A stretch of 64,000 bases of DNA from Hexactinellida sp. DTS-2022 (GCA_028753945.1 JAPNXP010000007.1:3596001-3660000); one strand, 5' to 3'; shown: positions 33,602 to 45,300, counted from the first letter of the stretch. Notes: generated by a model from the letters alone, not told the origin. A program made the numbers and translations.

Positions 33602-33880
33602 CTACATTTGAAAATCAGTAATTAGCTTCATGTACATCGATGAGATTTTGAACTTCCTTGCACGTTTTGAAGAAGTTTTTGGAGTGGATATATAGCCTAT
33701 TACATCATTTTGAGCGACATAACAGACGTCTTCTGTTGAGTGGCAATAGAAACTATTTTCAGGACGCCCTGGTCCTTTTGGATGCATAAAGCTGACTTCT
33801 ATATCACCTTCTTCCTCACAGACTTCTTTAATCACACAATATACCAATCTTTGTCATACATACATACGACATAATTACCT
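33602..33880 (-). pseudogene. C-terminal remnant of an unrecognised transposon protein (FMHPKGPG motif)
   Basis: Minus strand, open to a stop at 33602. Reads DWYIVCVIKEVCEEEGDIEV, SFMHPKGPGRPENSFY, EDVCYVAQNDVIGYI and a basic tail. A segment of the pattern D-W-x-I-G, FMHP-x-GP, SF-x-W, D-x-CW is common at the C-terminus of mobile-element proteins in cnidarians and other invertebrates, as far as I recall, and I cannot name the family. It lies in the unique centre of the foldback element and probably marks the element's original gene, of which only the last exon survives. Confidence 0.5.
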
Positions 33881-36774
33881 ATAGTTAAGTATGGCAGCTG
33901 TGTAGAATATTTAGAGTTTGTCACACGATTTCATTTAAATTCATATGTTATTGTGTAATCTAATTGGTCACTAATTCGCTTTCCTCCTATAAATTTTGCA
34001 CTTATTGGGGTGTATTTATGGTAAGTACGTGTCACTGGTATAGTTTTGATGTTATCATATCTAAAACATAATTAAGTGTACTACAAATAACCTAAGAGCT
34101 CTACGTATATTAAACATTTGAATAAGTGATATACTATATTATCTTCTTTTGGTCGCTGTAAACTTGCTAGGGCGGTAACTCTTTTTTACTGTACCTCCAA
34201 TGTCATCACAAGTTATTTTTCAGTGGGAGGTAACAAAAAAATTGATTTCAAAATTCAGATTCGAAGTGATGCAAATAAATAGAATCAATAGATAATAATC
34301 AAGTTTCACAACTTTTATGCAGTAATATTAACTTCACAGCTCAATAGTTTAATAAATTGCATTCTTATTAAACATAGCAACAATACTAATGCATTATAAT
34401 TTACATGGTAGTGTATCGGAGGTCAAACATACCACAAACCACAAATTTCTGATACATACGTATATCAATTGTATAATGGTGTTGGAATGAGTGATAATCA
34501 AGGAATTATCCAGGAGCGCGAGACGCTCCTTTTGGAGTATGATTTTTGTAAAATTGGAATTTAGGAGCGCGAAAATTTGGAATCCTCTCCTATACGGTAA
34601 CAATAATTTGTGATTTAGGCGTGTGAAATTGCATCAGACCAGGATTAGGAGCGTATTTACAAATGGCTGTATAATACACTGGTGATAATAATTATTTAAA
34701 TATGAAATATTTATCAATATGATAGAAATAGAGTAAGGTTCTAGCCAGTATTCTATTTTTATAAAGAACATTAATAAGTTGTAGTGTCACATAAATAGCG
34801 TTTAGAGGACAAAAATGTGAATAACTCAATGGGAAGATATGGAAACCATATTGAAATTTTCTACACAATGACTTAAGACTACATAGAATAAATTACCAAA
34901 AAATAAAAGAGATCCGAAAATATACATTTTTGTTACGTCATGGTTCCGGTTCCACTTCCGGTATTGGTTTCAGTTCTAATTTTCACTAATAAAAACAACT
35001 GATAACTTAATATATCCATCTGATTTGAATTCTCCATATATAAAAACATAAGTATAGCAATTTTTAAAAGAATTGGATAATTATATCAAAAGTTATACGA
35101 GTTTGAAGTGAGATGGTGCTTCAACATTTTGAAAAATGTTTGGATAATCAACAAAAATATGAAAATCTGTGACGTCATAAATAAAAAACAACTCAACCGA
35201 TTAGTCTAAAATTTTGAGGAAAGTATAGACTTGCTTGTAGCTTGTTACACAGCAATTTATAGACAAATCGATTGATAGTGGTGAAATGACTGGTCGACTT
35301 GACATGGAATTCCACGGGTTGCTTTGGGGAGATATTTTCCAATCGCATTCACAATTCCCTGCTCTTCATCTGTGACAAGTGGAAATGATGCCTGACTTCG
35401 GTTGAGTGCATGAATTTTGGATGCTGCAATTTGAAAGAGCTTGTCATGAGATGACTGAAGCTTTCGTTCATGAATGAGAAAAAGCGCTGGTACGACTGGA
35501 GTTTCTTTAAAGAGAGTGTGGCGAAAAAGTAGAGGGGAGACACAAAAATCTCCAAGCTGGAAGGTTGTATCATATGAAAGCAATTGTCCTGATTGCGAAT
35601 CAACTAAGATAATGCGATCAAACAGGTCAAGAATTTCTTCAGTCCCACAAATACAAACAAGATCAGGATAGGTCTGAATCATCCAAACGAACTCCGGTAG
35701 ATCATAAGCAATTTCATGAAGATTGTACAATGCATCCTGTGAAATTCTTTTATGTTGATTTAGAGAATGTCTAATGTTACGCACCTATATAATGAAGAGT
35801 CTAATAATCATAATTAATTATAAATTACAAGCAGGTTTTTGTTATTAATTATCAACAACTAAAGGTACCTGTTCAATATATCTGGGTTTAACGACAGGTG
35901 ACAGTGCTGGGTGGCAGTCCATTGATGAAATCTCTGTTTTATAAACCTTGGCCGGATTAGTTGTTTCAACTTGCTTTCTGATTACCTCTCTAGAGGACGC
36001 ACATTGTTTGAAGTAATTCCTTTCGGGGTTTTTCTTCTGATTACCATGTGAAAATTCTTCAGCAATCGCTTCATCACCAAGATACTGTATTAGCACCTAT
36101 ATTAACAAAATAAATTGTATACCATTTTAACATGCATGTTCTTTTTAAAGATAAGAACCCGACTATGTAATTTAACATTTGAAAGCAGGTCTCGACTCTC
36201 TAGAGACTGAGTTAGAAAATGACTAATGACTAAAAAGATGCGAAAATATGATTACAGTGATGTTTGCCTAATAGCAATTGCTCTAATAGGATATTATATT
36301 TGTTTTAATTTAACATCCACTTTCATTTTCAGGTTTTAATTAATTATTACATAATTATAGTTTCTAAGTTAGCAGATTTATAATTACAGTACACATTAGG
36401 TGATCTATATGGGAGGTTTCGCACTGTCCCGTCCCGTACTTTAGGTACCTGGATTTTCCGGGACGGTTCCGTCCCGTCCCGGAAATTAGGCATGCCCCAT
36501 AATTCGCGCCCTCTAAGAGATAAAAATCTGAAAATTTAATAGAACATGCACATTAATCATGCGGACATGGTGGTCACAACAGATCGCCACTATGCTAACT
36601 CATTATCGCATGATGACGTAATCATTAAAATTTCACATTGTTAAATTTGACTATTTAGGCCTATTTACGCTTTATAATCATTATTAGGAGTATATAAACC
36701 ACACAGCAACCGCGAAGCGGTTGGTGTGTGGATGTGTTCTGCCACGAAACGACCTAGCAAGCGAAGCGTGCTAG

Positions 36775-37833
36775 TTATAATTAAATTGGATCACATACTA
36801 CCAAGTAATTTTATCTATAATATTATATAATACTACCGCGCTACGCTTCATACCTGGCAAGTCATATCTGTAGGGCTCCAATTTTCCCCTGGAATTGGCC
36901 AAAATATTCTCGATCGTCCAGGGAATTACTATAGACATATCAAAATTATCACTTTGGAACGGTGAAAGCATTGATAATATACTCTACAGGGATTCTCTAT
37001 ACGCTAGAATAAATATATAAACCAAGTTGCTTCATGTGGTCATTGCAGGATTCATGGCAGAATATACTATCATAACTTTAGGATTTTAGGCATTATTTGA
37101 CTCATAGTTAGCAAATTAAAAATCCCTGTACAAATGGAATAAATCCATGTATGGTTGGAAGGTATGATGCTTGCTCAGTCGCTTCGCAAACAACTCTCAA
37201 AACAACTCAAAACAACTCTCGTAGTTAGTGTGCAGTTGTTCCAGATACAATAATTACCTTCAATTATTGAGCACAATCTCATACAGGCTCGATTAAGCAA
37301 ATTATTAGTGGTGCGGCGAAGTGACGTAGAGTTATTTAATCTCAGTGTGACTTAAAATGGTACCCGAATATTGATGTGGCAATCTAAAATATTGTTCTGG
37401 TCAAGGCTGCACCTGCTCCTGCGGGCCTGTCATATATACTATGTGAATACTTTGACATTTACAATTATTTATGTCTAATAATACCCAACAAATTTAACCA
37501 AAACCTTCTCCTTCATGTGTTTTTCTTAATACCCTACCCTACCAAATTAGTCGTATACTTTACTTCATTTAAATTAATGAATAAGAATATAATCAATAAC
37601 CTTGTCTGGGCTTCATTTAGGGGATGGAGATGGATGGTTCCGCCATCCCTTGGTGATAACTCGCCATCCCTTGCACCCCCTACCTTACAGCGTGCTTCCG
37701 CGCCGTCATATCCTCGCCATCTCTTATTCCTGAAAACCATAATTTTGCCATCCCTTAAGTCAATGTCTAAATAGGAGCCTGCCTGCGGTGAGAGGGTTAA
37801 TGAATAGTAATATTGTATACAGTATACCAACTA
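36775..37833. other. Mostly non-coding, with an old hAT relic
   Basis: About 37300-37432 is a diverged piece of the family at 26588-27782 (shared GGTGCGGC..AGTGACGTA, CCCGAATATT and GCACCTGCTCCT.CGG blocks). Near 37620-37790 is a less AT-rich stretch with repeated GCCATCCCTT motifs. No gene recognised. Confidence 0.5.
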
Positions 37834-38429
37834 CAGTGGAACTCGCTTAGTACGTACTCGGCTTAATACGTAATCTCGGATATTACGTACTGTTCTCTAA
37901 TAACCGATTTTTCCTCCTATCTGATCCATTATAAATGACTCGGTTAATACGTACTCGGATAAGACGTACCTCGGATAAGACGTACCAATTTATATTCCCA
38001 ATTAAATAGAATGCATGTATTTTAATTCGGTTAGTACATACCAGGGCCGTAGCCACTGGTCAGGTTGGTCAGGTTTCAACCTGACCACTTTTGGTTGGTT
38101 GGACAGGTTAACCTGAACCCTTGATCCTGTTGGTACTATATCCAGCCCGGTCTAACCTGACCACTTTTAATTGGTGGCTACGGCACTGCATACTGTAGAA
38201 AACTATCAGCAGAACTCCGGTATTATTTGGTTTGAGTGAGTAGGTGACATCTAAAATTCATTAATCATATCGTTAAGTATGTTATATACTTGCATACCAT
38301 ACATCAATTCACATCATTGAACAAGTCATTATTTCGACTTGTGGATTATGCATACGGATAAGACGTGCCTCGGTTAGTACGTACTTTTTCTTGTCTCCCA
38401 AGGTGGTACGTCTTAACCGAGTTCTACTG
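37834..38429. mobile_element. Pogo-like element, complete copy (CAGTGGAACTCGCTTAGTACG)
   Basis: Left end CAGTGGAACTCGCTTAGTAC, right end GTACGTCTTAACCGAGTTCTACTG, with TA on both sides (37832-37833 and 38430-38431). Internal TACGTACTCGG.TAAGACGTAC repeats. It contains the nested element 38042-38188. Related relics lie at 9278-9580 and 17132-18190. Confidence 0.85.
38042..38188. mobile_element. Nested MITE, 147 bp (CAGGGCCGTAGCCACTGG)
   Basis: Ends CAGGGCCGTAGCCACTGG and GGTGGCTACGGCACTG, with a 5-bp duplication CATAC (38037-38041 and 38189-38193). Repeated CAGGTT..AACCTGACC blocks inside. The 5-bp duplication is unusual for a CAGGG-type terminus and may be a decayed 8-bp one. Confidence 0.8.
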
Positions 38430-38443
38430 TAATTGTATTAAAA

Positions 38444-39749
38444 CTAGCGCGATTCGCGGCAGAACACAACCATGTGTGGTTTATACACTTCTAACATTGA
38501 TTATAAAGCGTAAATAGGCCTAAATTGTCAAATTTAACAATGAAAAATTTAATGGTTACGTCATCACGCGATAATGAGTAAGCATATTGGTGATCTGGTG
38601 TCAGCAATGTGTCCGCATCATTAATGTACATGTTCTATTAAATTTTCAGATTTTTATATATTATAGGCAGGGATGCCAACCTCTGAAAAGCAAAAAGCAG
38701 GAGGTTTACCATTTTATGGCGGGATTTTACCAAAAAAGCGGGAGGTCTAAAATGAAAAAGCGGGAGACTCAAAATATAAGCTATTTCTTTGAATCTATCA
38801 TGAATAGAACCATACAATATGATTAATTTGTATGTTTGAATATCTACAATTAGGAAACGCTTATTTTTTAAATTTTATCTAACAAATTTCTTCTCGCGAA
38901 TCTCGTATTCAACCCAATGTATCAATAATACAACAAAACGATATAGCTAGATTATTTTATTTTATTTTTTTACAAAGTAAGATTTTTATTAGATATACGT
39001 TGATGTAGCAGATTTAAATATCTTCAAAAGTTCTCGTCATTTATAGACATTTTTCTAGAGATTTCAAGGAATTTCATGACGATTAGGCGATCTAATTTGT
39101 AAATGTGTTGTAAATCTTATTCGACCCGTGGTTGCATTGATCGACATATAACTAAACGAGAGAAAAATCAGCATCATATCTGGTATAACAACTTTCTCGA
39201 GGATGTAAGCCACCCGGGTTATTTTTAAGAATTTCTTGCAAATTCGAATTAAAACATAATAGTACAGAGTAATAATAAGGGGGCTAAAGAATCTTAACTA
39301 ACTTACAAGTATATGAGTAGAACAAAACTTGGTACTCCTATCTATACAAATTTTTGCAAAAAAACTAGTTATTTTACAAATATAACAAAATCTACAGACA
39401 GGAACAAATTTCCAAAAAAGCGGGAGTTTGAAAAGTTTGGCGGGAGGTCGGGAGGATGGGAGAAATAATGGCAAAAAATCGGGAGGGTTGGTAACCCTGC
39501 TTAGAAGGCGGGAATTATGTGCGATTAAGTGACTTTTCATGTTACTCGAAATGTGACAATGACGTCATAACTTGTCGAGGTGTGATAAATTTTGAGTGGA
39601 ATCATCAACTTGTGGCGGGTGCCAAAAGTTACCCCTATATGCCAAAAATCTCATTTGGAACCCCGTCCACTTTCTTCAATCAACTCGGAACAAACAAACA
39701 AATATATACACACACATATATACCCAGCCTTGTGTTTTAATAGTAAAGA
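38444..39749 (-). mobile_element. Non-autonomous Helitron, copy 3, split by a hAT-like element
   Basis: Minus orientation. Begins TCTTTACTATTAAAACACAA after an A and ends CGCGCTAG before T, matching the Helitron TC...CTAG rule with A/T insertion. The insert 38668-39499 divides it near the TTTTTATATATTATAGG block. Confidence 0.82.
38668..39499. mobile_element. hAT-like element, 832 bp (CAGGGATGCCAACCTC)
   Basis: Left CAGGGATGCCAACCTC, right GAGGGTTGGTAACCCTG, with subterminal AAAAAGCGGGAG repeats pointing inward from both ends. The target duplication is imperfect. No transposase frame. Confidence 0.78.
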
Positions 39750-40037
39750 TTTAAACACAAACCTATGTGTACTGTATTTATTTGAATAGTAGCCTAGGTG
39801 AATATTGTTTTTTAGCACATTTTTTGACCAATAATCTTTGCTACTTTTCGAGAATATCACATGTTGATAAAATTTATTTAGCAGAGTCGGTTGATAATCG
39901 TAGTGCGAGTAATATTAGATAAAGAAATTTACTCAGGGTACCGGTAGTAAGTTTGTATTTGCTAATTTTGTGGGCTATTATTGGAGGTAGGCGATTATTC
40001 GAATAGGGGCTACTATTAGAGTATACACGGTTATATA
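39750..40037. other. Spacer between Helitron copies
   Basis: No gene. The part just before 40038 weakly resembles a Helitron 5' end and may belong to copy 4. Confidence 0.4.
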
Positions 40038-40204
40038 CAGTCAACTCCGCTTAATTGGGACACCGGTTAATCGGTTCAAAATTTACAGGATTTATAGGAC
40101 AGAATTACAGTTTGGCTTACAATATTTTCGGTTAATCGGTTTCTCCGCTTAATCGGGTCAAAACAACCTGGTCCCGATGTGACCCGATTAAGCGGAGTCG
40201 ACTG
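40038..40204. mobile_element. Pogo-like MITE (CAGTCAACTCCGCTTAAT)
   Basis: Ends CAGTCAACTCCGCTTAAT and ATTAAGCGGAGTCGACTG with TA on both sides. Same family as 45994-46177 and, more distantly, 25327-25452. Confidence 0.88.
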
Positions 40205-40206
40205 TA

Positions 40207-40656
40207 TATATTTGTTTGTATTTTCCGAGTTGATTGAAGAAACTGGACGGTTTCCAAATGTGATTTTTGGCATATAGGGGTAACTTTTGGCACCCGCCAA
40301 CAAGTTGAGGTTTCCACTCAAAATTTCTCACTCCTCGATAAGTTATGACGTCATTGTCACAATTCGAGAATCCTAAAAATTCACTTAATCGCACTTAATT
40401 CGCGCGCCTTTTAAGAGATAAAAATCTGAAAATTTAATAGAACATGTACATTAATGATGCGAACACGTTGGTCATACCAGATCGCCACTATGCTAGCTCA
40501 TTATCGCATGATGACATAATCAATAAAATTTGACTATTTAAGCCTATATACGCTTTATAATCAATATTAGGAGTATATAAACCATCACCAACCGCGAAGC
40601 GGTTGGTGTGTGGTTGTGTTCTGCCGCCAAGCGAGCTAGCAAGCGAAGCCCGCTAG
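40207..40656 (+). mobile_element. Non-autonomous Helitron, copy 4 (5' end disturbed)
   Basis: Continues from TATATTTGTTTGTA through the shared GGGGTAACTTTTGGCACCCG and GACGTCATTGTCACA blocks. It reaches the perfect 3' hairpin ACCAACCGCGAAGCGGTTGGT and the end GCGAAGCCCGCTAG before T. A pogo-like MITE sits at its 5' part. Confidence 0.82.
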
Positions 40657-40760
40657 TAGTATATAGATAATAGGAATAAAGTTATTAATTAAGATTTTCC
40701 GTCAGTTTAGACACCGCTATCAATCTCTAGTGTATTTTTGTGAAATATAGTACTTATGCC

Positions 40761-41109
40761 CAGGGATGGATCTAGAAGGGGGGTGCGGTGGGATCGTACC
40801 CCCCACAAAATTTCATCCTATTAGAAAATTTCATCCTATTTTGAAATGTAGTGCCATTTTGTCGAACACTTGGCCGTAAATATTAAATGAAAATAACCCT
40901 TCCAAAATTTACACCACCCAAATTTTAGTGACTAGATCAGCGATTCCCAACCTTTTTTAACCGTGGACCCCCTATAGTAAATATTAGACATTCTGTGGAC
41001 CCCCTCCCATTGTCCGTAATACATCCTGTGGACCCCCTACAGGCGTCCGTGGACCCCCAAGGGGTCCATGGACCCCAGGTTGGGAACCACTGGTCTAGAT
41101 CCACCCCTG
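40761..41109. mobile_element. hAT-like element with a nested hAT-like MITE
   Basis: Ends CAGGGATGGATCTAGAAGG and CTAGATCCACCCCTG. TSD CTTATGCC versus CTCATGCC (40753-40760 and 41110-41117, 7 of 8). It lies 22 bp before the gypsy 5' LTR. Confidence 0.87.
40938..41092. mobile_element. Nested hAT-like MITE, 155 bp
   Basis: Ends CAGCGATTCCCAACC and GGTTGGGAACCACTG. TSD GACTAGAT versus GTCTAGAT (40930-40937 and 41093-41100). Repeated GTGGACCCCC motifs inside. Confidence 0.87.
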
Positions 41110-41131
41110 CTCATGCCATCAATATTCAGTC

Positions 41132-41294
41132 TGTAACGATGTATATCTATTAGACGCCCATTAGTTTAGTATAGTTAGTATAAGTTAATGGTTAGAGTTT
41201 GCCTAGAGTCGGTAGCAACAATTTAGTTTTCTTAACTGTGTTCTATTAGACTGATTATACATTCGTAACTCTCTCAATCACTTTCGTCGTTACA
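41132..41294 (+). repeat. 5' LTR of the gypsy element
   Basis: 163 bp, terminal TGTAACG/CGTTACA. A TATAAG at 41179-41184 is a possible promoter. The segment 41224-41237 is complementary to the presumed primer-binding site just downstream of the LTR. Confidence 0.92.
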
Positions 41295-41296
41295 TA

Positions 41297-41310
41297 AGTT
41301 AAGAAAACTA
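41297..41310 (+). other. Putative self-primer-binding site
   Basis: AGTTAAGAAAACTA, three bases after the LTR, is an exact 14-nt complement of 41224-41237 in the LTR. It does not begin with TGG, the complement of a tRNA CCA end. Self-priming by the transcript's own 5' end is established for Tf1-type elements. Here it requires transcription to start at about 41224, which is inference. Confidence 0.6.
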
Positions 41311-41316
41311 TTACGA

Positions 41317-42390
41317 ATGGCTGCAGCTTTTGGAATTCTGAACATTCCAACCCTCCAAGAAGGTGAACGGATCTCAAGCTGGGAGAAATTCTTCCGAGCG
41401 GCCGTAGCCCCACTTCTTACTCATGAAGACGGTCCTAAATTAGCGATAGGTTTGCTTCCAGCGTATATTTTCCGCCGCCTAGCCGAAAGAGAAACGGTTA
41501 AAGACGTGGTAAGCGAAGCAGAAGACTTAAATACGGCCTTTGCAACCCTTATCAAGTGTCTTGATCCCCCGATCGACCCTCAACAAGCACTACTCACCTT
41601 ATGTCACCGAGAGTGGGAAGCCGGAGTGCCGATCGACGATTATTTCTACGAGTTAATCGCCGCGGCTCAGGGTGCCGAAGCCCCATTGCGTATGGCATGT
41701 TTAGTATTAACAAGTCAAGTACCCCCCGCCATACAAAATCCAATGAAAGAGTGGATATCATTTCAAGACGAGGTCACGAAAGCCCTCGCTAGGGAGTTTA
41801 TTATTATCATCCGAAAAGCCCTCACTGAGAAAGGTATACAGTTGGACCGTGGTAACAGGGACCTGTGCCGTCTTCTCGAGGTACGATTAAGCAAGGATGA
41901 GGCGAAAGGTGAACGTCAGGATGTAGCGACACACGAGAGGGAGGATGAGTCGCACAGAATTGGGAAAACACCTGGCGGGACAGAATACGATGCGGATGCA
42001 GGCTATGAGGAGGTAAATACGGTAAAGCGTAGGAGCTACACGAGTAGAGCGCCCAGGGGTGCCTATCGTACGAATATAGTAAGCAATTCCAGAGGGAGGG
42101 GGCAGGCATGTTTCTTATGCGGTGATACCCGACACTTCCAACGGAAGTGCCCCCGCCAATTCTGTCAGCATTGTGGTAAACAGGTCCATGATCGTAGGGA
42201 TTGTTTCTCGAACAAACAGGTTTTAACGATCGAGCAGACTAAACGCTGCGGAGCTATTAGAAGTGATATCCAGTCGGGAGTCGTTATCCGCGCAAGCCTC
42301 AATGGCTACTCCACATACGCTCTCCTCGATTCAGGTGCTCAACCCTCGATAGTAGACGCACAAACGCTCAAAAGTTTCTGTTTAGAGTAG
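41317..42390 (+). pseudogene. Gag with zinc knuckles running into an aspartic protease (357 codons to first stop)
   Basis: Opens at the first ATG after the 5' LTR. The N-terminal two thirds is a gag-like, mostly helical region. Two CCHC zinc knuckles follow at C265-C268-H273-C278 and C283-C286-H291-C296, the RNA-binding nucleocapsid part. The frame then enters a protease whose active site DSGA starts at D338. A TAG at 42388 and a TAA at 42446, both in the same frame as the downstream pol, interrupt it. The rest of the protease (VILGRDFL-like block, about 42530) lies beyond these stops. In an active copy gag, protease and pol would probably have been one long frame. Confidence 0.87.
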
Positions 42391-45300
42391 AGGCCCAAGC
42401 GTAGCAGGGTGCACGGAGTTTGTGCCACTCCGATTGAAACTGTGGGGTAAGTGGAATTGCGCGTTGACGTTGGTAAAGGGGAAGTATTAAACCATAAATT
42501 TACAGTATTAAGGAGCCCCGAACCCACAGTAATCCTGGGAAGGGATTTTCTCACGAAATACGCCTCAAACGAGTTCGACTGGATAAACTACAAAGTCAGG
42601 TTAGGGAACTTCTGGTTGAATTCAGAAGCCACCATTACTGGAGGACAAGCGCTGTCCCGCTCCGTGTTAGTAGCAAGTACCAACTGCATATCGAATGAGC
42701 CCGTTACCACAAGTTCCAGAAACGAATGGAATATCAACCCAGAAATAGATCCTCGACAGCGGAGTCAGATTGAGACATTGCTGGAAGAGTTCCGCGACGT
42801 ATTTGCAGGGAACCCCAAAAAGCCTAGCATTACTTCGCACGCCAACCACGCGATTGACACTGGCAACGCCTCGCCTATCAAAGCTAAGAGTAGCAGAGTG
42901 TCGCCACAAATCGAAGCGGAGATCAATGTCCAGGTAATCTAGATGCTGAAAAATGGGATCATCCAACCTTCGTCCTCCCCGTGGGCAAGCAGGGTCATAC
43001 TAGTCCAGAAAAAGGATGCGTCATATAGATTTGCCGTAGACTATCGAGCATTAAATGACTGCAGTAAGAAGGATTCATACCCTCTCCCTGACATTAAAGA
43101 CATTCTGTATAAGCTTAGCTGTAGCAAGTTCTACTCTTCTTTGGACAGGGCTAGTGCTTATTGGAGTATCCCAGTAATAGATGGTGACAGAGAAAAAACA
43201 GCCTTTATCACCCCGAGGAGTCAGTTCGAATTTTGTGACATGCCATTTGGTCTATGCAATGCGCAAGCAACCTATCAGAGAGCTATCGACTCAGCTCTTA
43301 GGGGAGCTGTGCATAGTCTCCCTTATATAGATGACACATTAAATACTCTTCCTTCTTTGATGATCATATAACACATTTGCGTAAAGTCCTGGAATGCTAC
43401 CGAGCAGCGAATATGCAACTCAGGTTAGACAACTGCAAGTTTGCTTACAGTGAAATTGAGTTTCTAGGACATTTAATGACTCCACAAGGTTACCTACCTC
43501 TTCCCAGCCTGGTATCTAAGATAAAGAACCAACCTCCCCCGAATAATCTGAAAGTACTTCGGTCGTTTTTAGGTTTAGTTAATTACTACAGGGAGTTCAT
43601 TCCTAAGATGTCCGAAATAGCATTACCGTTATTCAGACTAACGAAGAAGGGTGTGAGATGGTGGTGGGATGCAAATTGCGAAGGTAGTTACCATAACTCT
43701 GCGAGACACTTGCGAAAGAACCCGTTCTCCTCGCGTTCCCTATTTGGGAAAAGCCTTTTCATTTGGAGGTAGACGCTTCAAGAGAGGCAGTCGGCGGGAT
43801 TTTGTCTCAGGAGGGGCACAGAAGGCCAATTTCTTTCTTCTCATCTACTTTAAGCCCCCCTCAGCAAAAGTACAGCGCCGGGGAAAGAGAGGCATGGCCC
43901 ATAGTAGTTGCGAGTCGAAAATGGCGAAAGTATTTGCTAGCAGCAGTGGAAATGGTAGTTTGGACTGACCTCAACCCACTTGCGTGGATGAGAAAACAGA
44001 AGGACCCCAGAGGCAAGAAGAATCGAGAATCCGGTGGATTCTCGAGCTCGAACCCCTTAATTACGTTGTGAAGTACCGGAAGGGTGCTGAAAACCTCGCA
44101 GCCGATCACCTAAGCAGGTGTCCGACAGATGCAGACAACGTAGTTAACGACGACGTAGAGTACTTCGAAGGGAATGTTTACACTTTGAATAGGGAATATT
44201 TAGATGGCCACGATAATAAGTTCCCGGATTTAGCAAAGAAGATATTGGAGGCACAGAGGCACGACGAGATGACGGCAGACGCAATTATGCAACTACAGAC
44301 CCACGGTATAGTTGCCTCCGGCCAACTGAAGAAGTTCTGCGGCCTTAAGATTAGGAATGGAATCTTGTATAGGCGAAAAAGGATAGTAATACCTGCTTCC
44401 TTACGCGAGGAGATTTCCGAAATGGTTCATCGCTCATACCATGGGGGCATCCAACGCACAATTCAGGAGCTCAAAATGAGATTTTATTGGCGTGGCATGG
44501 ATGCCGACGCCGAGAGTGTGTGTAAGAGGTGCATGGTATGTTTAAAGAATAAGAGATCGTACTCCCCAACTTCCCCGAGCTACGATTGCTTTTGACGTCG
44601 CGTCCCTACCGTGGACAAAGGACGGATACCGGTACGTACTAATTATTGTGGATTTATTCTCAAAATATATCGAGGCTATTCCGATGAAGAACCAAACCGC
44701 CCAGAGCATTGTAGAAGCCTTGGAGTCCTGGTGGCTTTTGCGGCATGGGTATCCTGTCACGATTCTTACGGACCAGGGCCCTAACGTGGATGGGCATCTA
44801 GTACGACAGTTATGTCAGCAGCTTGGTATACACAAGTGTCACTCCACACCATATCACCTCCAAGGGGATGGTGAGGCTGAGAGGAGCATTCAGTCTTTCA
44901 AACAATCCTTGCGATGTCAGCTCGCGGAAAATGGATCGTGTCGTACTGATTGGCCAAAATTACTCCAGGAAATCAGTTTAATCCACAATGCACAGATAAA
45001 CGCTAGTACCGGTGTCACACCTAACGAGGTCATGTTCGGAACGCGTTTGCGAACAAAGGTTGATGTCACCCTCCCTCTGAGGAAACCGATAACTTCGCGA
45101 GCCCACGGGAGTATTGTGAAGTTTCTAGGGAGAGAAACAGCCTACTTTTCGATAGAGTAGCTGCGAACACGGATTCGGCTAGGGAGAAAATGAAAAGGAG
45201 CTACGATAGGGGGACAAAAGTATCCGAAATCTCATCTGGGAATTGGGTACTCGTAAAAGACGACGCGAACCGATTCACTGTCACCCGTTTACCGCGGATC

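Larger units (their letters stand above)
32105..35313. mobile_element. Foldback element with ~975-bp inverted arms (3,209 bp)
   Basis: The left arm (32105 to about 33080) and right arm (about 34338-35313) are near-perfect inverse copies, beginning GGAATTCCATGTCAAGTCG. TSD ACGGGTGG (32097-32104) and ACGGGTTG (35314-35321), 7 of 8. With one TSD copy retained, the split MULE reading frame rejoins in phase. The central 1.26 kb holds a pogo-like MITE (33244-33551) and a short gene remnant (33602-33880). An 8-bp TSD suits hAT, P or similar superfamilies; the terminus is not diagnostic. Confidence 0.9.
31063..36096 (-). pseudogene. MULE transposase with SWIM motif, interrupted by a foldback element
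   Basis: Minus strand. Exon 36096-35869 is joined by an 84-bp GT/AG intron (35868-35785) to a long frame, 35784-35314. That frame carries LLSYDTTFQLGDF (first Asp) and PLVTDEEQGIVNAI (second Asp). It is then broken by the element 32105-35313. Coding resumes at 32096 in the middle of a Cys-Trp-Asn-His motif, followed by HIFRSARYW, NNQSESFNTVLKG (Glu) and a long helical region. After a one-base shift near 31345 the SWIM motif CSCPSSGLCYHIIAVK appears (31340-31290), then a basic tail to 31063. The DDE triad plus C/H motif fits Mutator transposases. Any 5' exon upstream of 36096 was not found. The insertion and frameshift inactivate this copy. Confidence 0.82.
29116..36497 (-). mobile_element. 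Mutator-like (MULE) transposon with Ulp1-PHD protein, 7,382 bp including a nested insert
   Basis: TIRs of 74 bp (29116-29189 and 36424-36497, one mismatch) begin GGGCATGCCTAATTTCC and contain an internal CCGGGACGG/CCGTCCCGG palindrome. A perfect 9-bp TSD CATAATTCG (29107-29115 and 36498-36506) is the length typical of Mutator elements. Genes lie on the minus strand: a MULE transposase with SWIM motif, then an Ulp1-type protease and PHD finger. A 3.2-kb foldback element splits the transposase. Without it the MULE is about 4.2 kb. Confidence 0.92.
28870..36774 (+). mobile_element. Non-autonomous Helitron, copy 2, split by a MULE
   Basis: The left part (28870-29115) and right part (36507-36774) together match the other Helitron copies. 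They are separated exactly by the 29116-36497 MULE and its CATAATTCG duplication. The 3' end shows the AACCGCGAAGCGGTT hairpin stem and finishes GCGAAGCGTGCTAG followed by T, as in copies 3 and 4. The 5' end is eroded. Confidence 0.8.

Noticed and set aside
37517-37830. Open frames of 85-98 codons on both strands
   Set aside because: Mutual antisense shadows in a less AT-rich stretch with repeated GCCATCCCTT. No motif.
41295-41320. tRNA primer-binding site
   Set aside because: The sequence after the LTR does not start with TGG, while an exact 14-nt complement to the LTR exists.
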